A stretch of DNA of 10,854 nt from SAR202 cluster bacterium (GCA_009392775.1 VFFT01000082.1:1-10854); one strand, 5' to 3'; shown: positions 1-6,639, counted from the stretch's first letter. Numbers and translations: made by a program. The notes: a model not told the origin generated them from the sequence alone.

Positions 1-1
1 G

Positions 2-373
2 ACGGTCCAGATCGATCAATATACCGAGGGCGAAGAGATATCGAACGCCCAGCTTGGGATATTTTACGATGAAGGTCCAGCCCGTACGGTGCAATTCAAT
101 AGGGCTGAAGGTACCATAACAATGACACAAAACTATGCCCAGCCGTTTGGGCCTAGTTTGTTTTCCCCTGATTTGCGGGTAGCTCTAGTTAATCAGCGTA
201 TGAGTATGCAAGATGCTAGTGCCAATATTGCAACCGAGCTTCAGTTAGATCTTACGGGCCTTTCGGATAGTGAGTTGATATTGTTTAAGCATACAACGCC
301 GGATGTGGTTAAAAGGACGCTCTCTGAAATACAGAGTCTCCTTAAGCAGATCGAGGACAATAGGGTTAAATAG
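2..373 (+). CDS. C-terminal part of an unrecognised protein (5' end outside the window)
   Basis: The frame is open from the first full codon of the window to TAG at 371-373, giving 123 residues and no start that must be used. A GTG at 89 and an ATG at 122 are in frame, but neither has a convincing Shine-Dalgarno sequence, so I read this as the tail of a longer gene cut by the window edge. The visible part has a mixed polar N-terminal stretch and a likely helical C-terminus (about the last 40 residues, rich in Leu, Lys and Glu). I see no membrane segment, no metal motif and no family I can name. It converges on panB with only 33 bases between the two stop codons. That it is coding is likely; its function is unknown. 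Confidence 0.6.
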   Translation, partial: TVQIDQYTEGEEISNAQLGIFYDEGPARTVQFNRAEGTITMTQNYAQPFGPSLFSPDLRVALVNQRMSMQDASANIATELQLDLTGLSDSELILFKHTTPDVVKRTLSEIQSLLKQIEDNRVK

Positions 374-406
374 CCTTAGTTTCCAGTCTAATATAATCAC
401 AACCAG

Positions 407-1234
407 TTAGGGTGTGGGCAGTTGTCCTTGAGGCATCGAGAAGGAGTTTTTCTCGCTCGGGAAAATACTGCCTGACACCTCCTCGGCGTATTTTTGAAGA
501 GCGGATATCGCGATATCGCCTAGATTGCAATATTGCTTAGTATGTTTAGGTACGAAGTCTGTGTATAAGCCGAGAATATCGTGGAAGACTTGTACTTGAC
601 CGTCACAGAATGGACCAGCCCCTATACCAATAGTTGGGATGCTTAGTTTCGATGTTATTAACTCTGATAACTCTTTTGGGATTAGTTCTAATACCACTGC
701 ATAGGCACCTGCTGATTCCACGGCAATTGCGTCATCAATTAATTTAGAAGCAGCTTTATGGGTTTTACCCTGGAGTTGATAACCGCTCAATGCATGTACG
801 TACTGTGGAGTAAGTCCTAAATGGCCCATGACTGGGATACCGTTCCTCGAGATATTGGAGATAGCTTCTGAAATATTCTCTCCGCCTTCCATTTTTATAC
901 TCTGGGCGCCACCTTCCTGTATAAGTCGCGCTGCATTACCTAAGGCTTTAGAGGGGCTCTCCTGGTAGGTCATGAAGGGAAGATCAGATACGACATGTGA
1001 GGTTGTAGTACCCCTCACGACCATTTGTGTGTGGCGTATCATATCGTCCATGGTTACTGGAATAGTAGATTCGTATCCCATTACTACCATGCCGAGACTA
1101 TCACCCACTAGTAAAACGGGAATATTACCGTTTTCAGCTAGTCTTGCACTTGTGTAATCATAGGCTGTGACCATCGAGAATTTATTTCCAGAGGTTTTGT
1201 AATCCCTGATGTTTAGCGCGGTGATTCGAGACAT
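407..1234 (-). CDS. panB: 3-methyl-2-oxobutanoate hydroxymethyltransferase (ketopantoate hydroxymethyltransferase)
   Basis: This cytosolic enzyme transfers a hydroxymethyl group from 5,10-methylene-tetrahydrofolate to 2-oxoisovalerate, giving ketopantoate, the first committed step of pantothenate and CoA synthesis. The 275 residues span the whole family length (about 260-280). Family motifs occur in order: VGDSLGMV with metal ligand Asp45, DLPFMTY with Asp84, KMEGG with Lys114 and Glu116, HLGLTPQ at 138-144, VLELIP with the catalytic-base position Glu183, and GIGAG...CDGQVQVFHD at about 203-219. The ATG at 1232-1234 lies inside the end of the DUF2520 gene (22-base overlap). A GAGAGG-type ribosome site 8-9 bases upstream lies inside that gene, so translation is probably coupled. 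No panC or panD is in the window; the gene is last in its visible operon. Identification is firm. Confidence 0.97.
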   Translation of the reverse strand: MSRITALNIRDYKTSGNKFSMVTAYDYTSARLAENGNIPVLLVGDSLGMVVMGYESTIPVTMDDMIRHTQMVVRGTTTSHVVSDLPFMTYQESPSKALGNAARLIQEGGAQSIKMEGGENISEAISNISRNGIPVMGHLGLTPQYVHALSGYQLQGKTHKAASKLIDDAIAVESAGAYAVVLELIPKELSELITSKLSIPTIGIGAGPFCDGQVQVFHDILGLYTDFVPKHTKQYCNLGDIAISALQKYAEEVSGSIFPSEKNSFSMPQGQLPTP

Positions 1235-2130
1235 GAAGAAATCCTCTCTATAAGATCAGTATAGCGATTGGAGACGTCTTTGGAGTTAGGGTCTTTTTCA
1301 ATGGGTAAGCTTGATCCGTCCAAAGTTATCTTGCTTAGTAGTGCGTACACACCTGCAGCCTCGGGCGAATAATGCATAAGGGCGTTTAAGTGCGAGTCTA
1401 TCGTTTCGAAGTCTTGACGAAGGATAGGTCCTGTCAGGCTGGCTGGTATACCATGCTCATGTACGTTCGCGAGGGTAGTGGTTGAGAGCGTTTTTAAGGC
1501 TGATGCAGCTTCGCTTTCGGTCAAACCAATAGCCTTCCATATGTTCATGCTTATACTCATTAAAGCTGCAAGGGATCCACAAGTAATGACTGCGGCTACA
1601 TGATATAGGGGGCGGAGCTCATCAGGGATGGAAATCGGAATGCCACCTATTTTACGACTCAGGTGTGATAATGATTCTAACAACGTGGGTGAATCAGAAG
1701 AGATATTAATTAGGGTCCCTTCAAATAATTTATTCACTGATGCAATGTTAATGTTTCCTGTAAATGTTTGGCATGGATGAAAGGAGCCTATGGAAGCACC
1801 TGAGTCCGAGGCTGCGGCAAGTACGTCGTAGGAGAGTGGGCCGCAACAGTGAATTACCGATTGCTGTGAATTCCAAGTAGTTGATTCTGCGACAGTGGTT
1901 ATTTGATGGTCCGGAGTGCAGACTATTATTAGGTCTGAGAAATCAGCTAAATCCTGATTGTTATCAAATATTGTAACCTTTGGAAGAAGAGCTTGGATAG
2001 AAGGTTTTGCGGAGCTTTTTCGACATGTGATGGAGACTCGTTCGTATCCATGATTGGCTAAGACAACCGCTAAGTTGGTTCCGAGTCGTCCAGACCCGAT
2101 AATTCCGATTCGGGAGTTAAAAGCCAGCAT
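1213..2130 (-). CDS. Rossmann-fold and DUF2520 domain protein, candidate ketopantoate reductase
   Basis: The 305-residue protein starts with a dinucleotide-binding fold: IGSGRLG at 11-17 (Gly12, Gly14, Gly17) after the first strand, and an Arg-Lys-Ser patch at 37-39 after the second strand, which would suit NADP(H). The FHPxQTF motif at 117-123 and the helical C-terminal half with an LTGPILRQD segment are typical of the Rossmann-like/DUF2520 family (COG5495). It lies directly upstream of panB and overlaps it by 22 bases. This placement, together with the fold relation to 6-phosphogluconate and ketopantoate reductases, suggests that it makes pantoate from ketopantoate; that is inference. The start ATG has GAGG four bases upstream. 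Regulation is probably through the structured leader that precedes it. Family assignment is firm, enzymatic role tentative. Confidence 0.85.
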   Translation of the reverse strand: MLAFNSRIGIIGSGRLGTNLAVVLANHGYERVSITCRKSSAKPSIQALLPKVTIFDNNQDLADFSDLIIVCTPDHQITTVAESTTWNSQQSVIHCCGPLSYDVLAAASDSGASIGSFHPCQTFTGNINIASVNKLFEGTLINISSDSPTLLESLSHLSRKIGGIPISIPDELRPLYHVAAVITCGSLAALMSISMNIWKAIGLTESEAASALKTLSTTTLANVHEHGIPASLTGPILRQDFETIDSHLNALMHYSPEAAGVYALLSKITLDGSSLPIEKDPNSKDVSNRYTDLIERISSCLESPR

Positions 2131-2292
2131 GTTGCCTCGTATCGGTCGCGCCCGACTCGTTAGGACCGAAGCACCACGTTGCTTGTAATCTTATTTTGTT
2201 TAAGGTACCAGCCGTCTCGGTCAACTCACGATCCCAGCGGCAAGGAACAGCCGTCTTGACTATTAGGCTCACCCCCTCACGAGGTGGATGGC
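2131..2292 (-). promoter_or_regulatory. Structured 5' leader of the DUF2520-panB operon, candidate riboswitch (possibly the pan RNA motif)
   Basis: The predicted transcript has about 160 untranslated bases before the DUF2520 start. On the minus strand it contains AGACGGCTG twice (2256-2248 and 2217-2209), each preceded by purine-A and followed 2-3 bases later by CCTT. Three stems can be drawn. Stem A is GTCAA (2260-2256) with TTGAC (2224-2220), around an inner CGGC/GCCG helix. Stem B is GACCGA (2222-2217) with TCGGTC (2169-2164). Stem C is the same TCGGTC with a second GACCGA (2147-2142), which ends three bases before the GAGG ribosome site (2138-2135). A and B share bases, and so do B and C, so they exclude each other. 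Known pan-motif RNAs occur as tandem units before pantothenate genes, in Chloroflexi among others; I cannot verify a match to that consensus here. Confidence 0.55.
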
Positions 2293-2298
2293 GAAAGA

Positions 2299-2327
2299 AT
2301 TATAAATCTTGGGCTAAAGGTAGTCAA
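2299..2327 (-). promoter_or_regulatory. Sigma-70-type promoter of the DUF2520-panB operon
   Basis: On the minus strand, TTGACT (2327-2322) and TATAAT (2304-2299) are separated by exactly 17 bases. This is one mismatch from the full consensus with ideal spacing. Transcription should begin near 2292, which places the repeats and stems of the leader inside the RNA. It makes the pan operon a transcription unit separate from the SbcD-like gene upstream. Confidence 0.75.
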
Positions 2328-2370
2328 TTCAGTTGGAGTTGGTAATTAATCACACATCGTTCAAAGTGGG

Positions 2371-3624
2371 TTAGGACTGCGGTTCTGAATCGCTTTCTAT
2401 TTCTCGTAATAATTGTTCCGTCTCAGATATTAATAAGGATCTCTGATCCTCGTCAGTGCTTCGGTTGTCCAGGAAAAGATTTAATGCGTGTAACGGGTCT
2501 AATTCTTCAGCTATATCCACGTTGAGTCGAGGCCTGACTTGCTCAATGCTTTCAATACTTATGGCCGCCACATAATGGGCATCGGACAAAGATCCTCTGA
2601 TATCATTGTCGTTAATAAGGGGAACTGATTCTGATGGTGATTTAATTCTCACCCGTACTATGCTCTCAGATACATCGCTTCTAGATACTGCTTCCAATAT
2701 CACTGAGTTAGGGTTAAGGATGGGTTGGGTAATGTTGACGTCGATTGTGGTGAATTTCCTGGCGGAAACTTTGCGGAATTCGAAGTTCTGCATCCGTTTT
2801 CCTGGGGGGTATGCCGGATCAATATCTATAATGCAGAAACCTTTCTCGTCTAATTCTTCGCTGAAATCAACTCGCTCCAGACTCCCCGAGTAAACTACCA
2901 TTGGAGATTCGGACCTTAGTATTTGATGTTTGTGAATGTGCCCTAGGGCTACGTAGTCTATCCCCGGTTGTTGGAGTGCGCTGACCATCAAGACGTGATC
3001 GTTACCCAGCATCATGGATCGTTCAGTACCCACGGTGGCTCCATTTACAGTAGCGTGAGCAGTCAATATTGAGGGCAAATTTGGATCAAGGAGCTCGGCC
3101 TGGCGTGTGATACCAGAGGTTATTCGGGATTCTATTTCTTCTCTGACTTGGTCGATAGTTAAATTGCGAGACTCTTCTCTGCTGAGAATACCTCCCCGCC
3201 TTGGCCAAGGCACGGCAACTATTTGGAGTATGCCCGAATTGGTGGGTATCTTGTATGTATCTAGTCTATCTCCAATGAACACGTTAGCCACGTCTAATGT
3301 GGGAAAGATTTCGACGGAATTTGCCCTAGTGGTACTGTTAGGGAGATCGTGATTGCCTACTAATACGAATGTGGGTATCCCATTACTGGATAGACGAGAC
3401 AGTCTTTTTGCGAATTCCCGTTGGTGAGTTTGAGAAGGATCTCTTCCCTTATAAACATCTCCTGCTAGTATCACTATGTCGACCGGTTCTGAGAGAGCGA
3501 AATCAACGAGTTCATCAAATGATGACAAAAAATCGGATAAACGGGTCGACAAACCTGTATTTGGATCGATTTTGCCGTAATTTTCTACCCCTATATGTAA
3601 GTCAGAGAAATGAAGTATTTTCAT
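2371..3624 (-). CDS. SbcD/Mre11-like DNA repair metallophosphoesterase
   Basis: The protein (417 residues) has the calcineurin-like phosphoesterase fold of the SbcD/Mre11 nucleases, which process DNA ends and hairpins with an SbcC/Rad50 ATPase. Two-metal motifs are complete and in order: FSDLHIG (Asp8, His10), AGDVY (Asp56), GNHD (Asn91, His92, Asp93), a His190 in LTAHA, and GHIHKHQ (His229, His231). The length matches SbcD proteins (about 380-430), with a capping domain after about residue 270. No SbcC-like gene adjoins it on either side in this window, so its partner would be encoded elsewhere or it acts alone. The ATG at 3624 begins the typical KILHFSDLH strand, although no strong ribosome site precedes it. 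I am sure of the COG0420 family and less sure that it is strict SbcD orthology. Confidence 0.88.
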   Translation of the reverse strand: MKILHFSDLHIGVENYGKIDPNTGLSTRLSDFLSSFDELVDFALSEPVDIVILAGDVYKGRDPSQTHQREFAKRLSRLSSNGIPTFVLVGNHDLPNSTTRANSVEIFPTLDVANVFIGDRLDTYKIPTNSGILQIVAVPWPRRGGILSREESRNLTIDQVREEIESRITSGITRQAELLDPNLPSILTAHATVNGATVGTERSMMLGNDHVLMVSALQQPGIDYVALGHIHKHQILRSESPMVVYSGSLERVDFSEELDEKGFCIIDIDPAYPPGKRMQNFEFRKVSARKFTTIDVNITQPILNPNSVILEAVSRSDVSESIVRVRIKSPSESVPLINDNDIRGSLSDAHYVAAISIESIEQVRPRLNVDIAEELDPLHALNLFLDNRSTDEDQRSLLISETEQLLREIESDSEPQS

Positions 3625-3782
3625 TGAAGGTTTATACCCTCGCTGGTTCGGTTTATGGTGGATCAGTCGGTTTTAGAGAAAGGGTTGGCTAGGATGTTAA
3701 TGTCCGTATTGATCCTATGCAATATATCATTTTCATACTGCTGAATCATCTGTTGTAGTATTGTTGGTGCCTCGTTTCACCG

Positions 3783-3811
3783 TTGACAATGGCCGGGATG
3801 GTAAATAGAAT
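3783..3811 (+). promoter_or_regulatory. Sigma-70-type promoter of the zinc-ribbon gene
   Basis: TTGACA (3783-3788, perfect) and TAGAAT (3806-3811, one mismatch) are 17 bases apart. The start of transcription would be near 3818, giving a leader of about 25 bases before the ATG at 3844. The promoter lies in the 219-base divergent gap. I see no equally good promoter for the leftward SbcD-like gene in that gap, and nothing else recognisable in it. Confidence 0.75.
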
Positions 3812-3843
3812 CGAAGTATCATTCAGTTTAGGTAGGTATATTT

Positions 3844-4545
3844 ATGACCAGCGTTAAACTTTTGTTTTCTCTTCAGGAATTTGATCTGCAATTAGATGTG
3901 CTAGACGTTCGGATTACTGAAGTGGAACTTGAGCTCAATGCACGTGCAGTGGTGGGAGAAGTTGAGAACTCCTTGGGCCAGCAAGTTGCGCTACTGGGTG
4001 AAGTCCAAGATGCTCATAAGACGCAGCAAATAGAAGCTGAGGACTTAAAAGAACGGTCGACCTTATTAGAAGCTCAACTATATAGCGGAGAAATAACTAA
4101 TCCGCGGGATTTATCGAGTTTGGAATTAGAGACAGGGAATGTGAAAGCCCAGATTGATCAGAAAGAGATTGGACTGCTAGAGCTGGCTGTACGGGCAGAC
4201 GACTTGCGTAGGTCTGTAGGTGAGCTTGAAGAGCAACTTGAAACATCGAGGGCAGAGTGGGAGGTTAGGAGATCTGAACTCACAACTCAAGCAGAGAGTT
4301 TGACTGCGGAGAAAGATGAGTTAAATAATCGTCGTAATGAATTCGCATCTAGTATAGATCAATCGGAGATGGGTCACTACGAGCATTTACGGCAGAGTAA
4401 AGGCGGGACAGCGGTAGCCAAAGTAGAACGAGGTTTATGCCAAGCTTGTAGACTGTCGCTTCCGACTCAACATTTACAGAGAGTGAAATCAGGTAAACAG
4501 ACCGTTCTGTGTAGCAGTTGCGGAAGGATGCTGTTGCTGGGTTAA
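3844..4545 (+). CDS. Coiled-coil protein with C-terminal C4-type zinc ribbon (COG1579 family)
   Basis: The 233-residue protein is almost wholly charged, Leu-rich coiled coil from about residue 10 to 175, then a C4 zinc ribbon: Cys199 and Cys202 (CQAC), a spacer of 20 residues, and Cys223 and Cys226 (CSSC). The segment LYSGEITNPRDLSSLELE at 79-96, at the hairpin turn of the coiled coil, is the most recognisable family signature. Length and layout match the zf-RING_7/COG1579 family, cytosolic proteins thought to bind nucleic acid or serve as a structural linker; their cellular role is poorly defined. It has its own strong promoter and lies 77 bases before rnpB in the same direction. The ribosome site is weak (AGGTAGG about 10 bases upstream), but no better start is present. 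Confidence 0.88.
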   Translation: MTSVKLLFSLQEFDLQLDVLDVRITEVELELNARAVVGEVENSLGQQVALLGEVQDAHKTQQIEAEDLKERSTLLEAQLYSGEITNPRDLSSLELETGNVKAQIDQKEIGLLELAVRADDLRRSVGELEEQLETSRAEWEVRRSELTTQAESLTAEKDELNNRRNEFASSIDQSEMGHYEHLRQSKGGTAVAKVERGLCQACRLSLPTQHLQRVKSGKQTVLCSSCGRMLLLG

Positions 4546-4553
4546 AACACTAG

Positions 4554-4572
4554 TTGTACCAACATGGTACAG
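4554..4572 (+). other. Near-perfect stem-loop between the zinc-ribbon gene and rnpB
   Basis: TGTACCA (4555-4561), loop ACA, TGGTACA (4565-4571) form a 7-bp stem that a T-G pair extends to eight. It starts nine bases after the zinc-ribbon stop codon and ends 12 bases before the putative rnpB -35 box. The following bases are only mildly T-rich, so it could be a weak terminator, an RNA-stabilising 3' hairpin, or an operator for rnpB. Confidence 0.45.
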
Positions 4573-4584
4573 CGTATATTTGGT

Positions 4585-4614
4585 TTGACCCTTTTGAGAA
4601 GGGTATGCTAAGGT
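4585..4614 (+). promoter_or_regulatory. Likely rnpB promoter
   Basis: TTGACC (4585-4590, five of six) and TAAGGT (4609-4614, three of six) are 18 bases apart. The -10 box is weak, but its position predicts a transcript start at about 4621, right where the P1 helix of RNase P RNA begins (4623). That agreement is the main reason to accept it. Confidence 0.5.
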
Positions 4615-4620
4615 GCCTCT

Positions 4621-5045
4621 CAGGGCAGAGCGTTCCGGGTGACCGCCGTCTCGTTTAGAGAGGGAGGAAAGTCCGGGCTCCTCCGGACAGAGTGCTGGGT
4701 AACACCCAGGCCCCATTAATGGGGACGGAAAGTGGCACAGAAACGATACCGCCCAGCTAGCCGATTATATGTTGGCGCAGTTGTGGTAAGGGTGAAATCG
4801 GACGGTAAGAGCGTCCGGTCGTATGCGGTGACGCATCGACGGTCAAACCCCACTTGGAGCAAGGCCGAATAGGGGGACTATGGGAGTCCGGCTCGTCCCC
4901 GGGTTGGCTGCTCGACCTCAATGGAGACATTAGCTTTAATAAAGCTCGGGGAATTTTATTCCCTGGAGGCTAGATAGATGGTCACCGGTCTATGGTACTT
5001 GTATCATAGATTACAGGACCCGGCTTATAGGTTCGTTCTGCCCCT
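4621..5045 (+). ncRNA. rnpB: RNase P RNA (catalytic subunit, type A-like)
   Basis: This is the ribozyme that removes 5' leaders from pre-tRNA. The ends are set by a 10-bp P1 helix: GGGCAGAGCG (4623-4632) pairs with CGTTCTGCCC (5034-5043), with one G-U pair. Universal cores are present: GGAAAGTCCGGGC at 4666-4678 (5' half of P4), AGAAACGATACCGCC near 4739, the GGGTGAAA then GGTAAGAGC hairpin region (4790-4818), GGAGCAAGGCCGAATAGGGG around 4856-4876, the P15 loop region GGGTTGGCTGCT near 4900, and ACAGGACCCGGCTTATAGG at 5013-5031 (3' half of P4). About 421 nt is longer than the E. coli RNA (377 nt). The excess sits largely in P18 (4916-4969) and in a hairpin before the 3' core (4974-5010). Identification is certain; exact ends are good to a few bases. 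Confidence 0.97.
4916..4969 (+). other. Expanded P18 element of RNase P RNA, an apparent perfect four-way junction
   Basis: The flanks align with E. coli P18 (GCTCGA before, CTAGATAGATG after). The closing stem CCTC (4916-4919) pairs with GAGG (4966-4969). Between them lie three abutting hairpins: AATG-GAGA-CATT (4920-4931) with a GNRA loop, AGCTTT-AAT-AAAGCT (4932-4946), and an 8-bp stem C-GGGGAAT/ATTCCCT-G around TTT (4947-4965). No base is unpaired at the junction. P18 is usually a single GNRA-capped hairpin that docks on P8. Confidence 0.6.
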
Positions 5046-5103
5046 TTGAATTTAGTTTTAATGGATATGCGATGCCAGTGGAAACTATATTGGAGCATAA
5101 GAT

Positions 5104-5871
5104 ATGAAAGTGAATAAGACGAAGGCAAAATTACTGAATGGGGACATAGCCCTTGGGGGAGGGGTGAATTTCTACGCCCCTATAATAGTCGAACTATACG
5201 GTGTAATGGGTTTTGATTGGGTCTGGATAGATTGTGAGCACGGTTCCTCAAACGATTCGGAGACTGAAAACATGATCAGGGCTGCGGAATTGTATGATTT
5301 AACCCCTATAGTTAGAGTCCCAAACGCATCGCCGTCAACCATATTGAGGTTTCTAGACAGAGGAGCTCAGGGCCTGATAGTGCCTCACATATCTACTGTT
5401 ACTGAAGCCAAGGAAGTTGCGCAAGCATCCCATTACTATCCCATTGGGGATAGAAGCAGCTCTACGGGTGGTAGGACGAATCGACTAGGCAGCGGTCTCA
5501 GTCCGCAAGAGTATTACCATCAGTGCAACTTAGAAACTTTAGTTATTACAATGGTAGAAACGCCTGAAGCAGTAGAAAATGCAGGTGACATTGCATCGGT
5601 AGAGGGAATAGATGGCGTGCTTGTCGGTAGTAGTGATTTGACTCAGGCCATGGGTATGCCAGATGGATCCAAGGTTGATGAGGCCATCCAACATGTCATT
5701 AAATCCGTTCGGGATAAGGGAAAAATAGTTGGTGTGGCAGGCGCTGGAATGACCGTAACTAATATGCCTCGCTATAAACAATTTGCAGAGCAAGGAGTGC
5801 AGTTATTGTCTGCGAATGTTCAGGAATTTATCCGGCAAAGTGGTGGAGACTTCTTGAAGGAACTAAGTTGA
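5104..5871 (+). CDS. HpcH/HpaI family class II aldolase (2-oxo-acid aldolase)
   Basis: The 255-residue protein is a full-length member of the HpcH/HpaI aldolase family, metal-dependent TIM-barrel enzymes that cleave or join 4-hydroxy-2-oxo acids to pyruvate plus an aldehyde. Key residues line up closely with E. coli HpcH: Asp43 and His46 in WIDCEHG, Arg71 in VRVP, metal ligands Glu152 in VETPEA and Asp178 in GSSDLTQAMG; GLIVPHI at 90-96 is the usual glycine-rich strand. The citrate lyase beta subunit/malyl-CoA lyase branch shares the fold but is usually longer. The natural substrate cannot be read from the sequence. The start is supported by GGAG at 5092-5095, eight bases before the ATG. It is the first gene of a rightward cluster with PHP, MaoC-like, VOC and SDR genes, suggesting a role in degrading an oxo-acid-yielding compound. 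Confidence 0.92.
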   Translation: MKVNKTKAKLLNGDIALGGGVNFYAPIIVELYGVMGFDWVWIDCEHGSSNDSETENMIRAAELYDLTPIVRVPNASPSTILRFLDRGAQGLIVPHISTVTEAKEVAQASHYYPIGDRSSSTGGRTNRLGSGLSPQEYYHQCNLETLVITMVETPEAVENAGDIASVEGIDGVLVGSSDLTQAMGMPDGSKVDEAIQHVIKSVRDKGKIVGVAGAGMTVTNMPRYKQFAEQGVQLLSANVQEFIRQSGGDFLKELS

Positions 5872-5899
5872 TTTGCAAATTGGGATCTTTTTATACGGA

Positions 5900-5923
5900 A
5901 GGGTAGTTTTCCGAAACTATCCT
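5900..5923 (+). other. Ten-base-pair stem-loop between the aldolase and PHP genes
   Basis: AGGGTAGTTT (5900-5909), loop TCCG, AAACTATCCT (5914-5923) pair over ten positions with one G-U wobble. It lies 28 bases after the aldolase stop. There is no T-run after it on this strand (a T-run precedes it), so a classical terminator is not supported. It may end or stabilise the aldolase transcript or punctuate the operon. Confidence 0.5.
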
Positions 5924-5988
5924 GAGTAGTGGAGATGAATCAATTTTCAAGATATACAATAGAGAAATGAAGGATTCTAAATAAGGTT

Positions 5989-6639
5989 ATGTACTTTGAC
6001 TTACACTGTCATTCAGTGTCATCGGACGATTCAAGAGCTACAGTAGAACAATATTTAAAATGGATTCAGGTACTTAGGAAACGTGGGTATACCGTTGATG
6101 GGATTGTACTTACTGAGCACCGGAAATTTGATTTCGACAAGGACTACTCCCAACTAGCGGACGATTACGGGGTGATAGTACTAAAGGGATCAGAACTAGA
6201 TACAAGATTTGGGCATTTTCTTGTTTACAATGTCACCCAAGGTCTGGCTAACGATATAGATTTTGCTGACGTAAGAATGGATGCACGTGAACTGATGAAA
6301 GCTGCTCAGCATCATGGAGCATTAGCTATTCCGGCACATCCTGGCCGCTTTGGAATAGGGCTGGTGGAGTTTATGGACAAAGGCGAAACTTTTGAAGACG
6401 TCAAAATTGTTGAACGTCTCAACGGTGGTGGTAGACCGGGAGAAAATGAGAGAGCTGATGAATTGTGCGATTCTATGGGCTATCTAGGTACAGGGGCGAG
6501 TGACGCCCATTTGGCGAGCCATGTATGTACATGTATGACTAACTTTGGGATGGACATTTGCAATGAAGAAGATCTGGTAGCGGCGTTGTTGTCAGGTGAA
6601 TTTAGTCCTGTCAGATTGGAAGAAACTAGTATAACCTGA
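5989..6639 (+). CDS. PHP-domain metal-dependent phosphoesterase/hydrolase
   Basis: The 216-residue protein is a compact PHP (polymerase and histidinol phosphatase) domain, COG0613-like. Its metal-ligand motifs are complete: DLHCHS (His6, His8), LTEH (Glu43, His44), GSELDT (Glu69), His76 in FGHFLVY, PAHPGR (His117), and GASDAH (Asp172, His174). These proteins hydrolyse phosphate esters, nucleotides or RNA ends; the substrate here is unknown. It is shorter than the TrpH/RNase AM group (about 280). It sits between an aldolase and MaoC-like genes, which is not the usual neighbourhood of an RNA-processing PHP protein, so a small-molecule substrate is plausible. The ATG at 5989 begins the canonical first strand; AAGG is present but unusually close (two bases), so translation may be weak or coupled. 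Confidence 0.87.
   Translation: MYFDLHCHSVSSDDSRATVEQYLKWIQVLRKRGYTVDGIVLTEHRKFDFDKDYSQLADDYGVIVLKGSELDTRFGHFLVYNVTQGLANDIDFADVRMDARELMKAAQHHGALAIPAHPGRFGIGLVEFMDKGETFEDVKIVERLNGGGRPGENERADELCDSMGYLGTGASDAHLASHVCTCMTNFGMDICNEEDLVAALLSGEFSPVRLEETSIT

Noticed and set aside
2131..2292. T-box leader, suggested by CTGGTACC in the pan operon leader
   Set aside because: The T-box consensus continues as GGTGGTACCGCG with a matching TCGTCCC-type sequence; here it breaks after GGTACC, and the genes are not tRNA- or amino-acid-related in the usual way.
2606..3692. Several plus-strand open frames inside the SbcD-like gene region (2606-2893, 3107-3352, 3369-3692)
   Set aside because: They lie opposite a gene with complete nuclease motifs and show no motif of their own.
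4554..4572. A strong intrinsic terminator after the zinc-ribbon gene
   Set aside because: The hairpin is good but the following bases lack a real T-run, so I record it only as a stem-loop.
4489..4716. Minus-strand open frame covering the end of the zinc-ribbon gene and the start of rnpB
   Set aside because: It overlaps the invariant RNase P core and the CxxC zinc ribbon on the other strand; its composition is that of a shadow frame.
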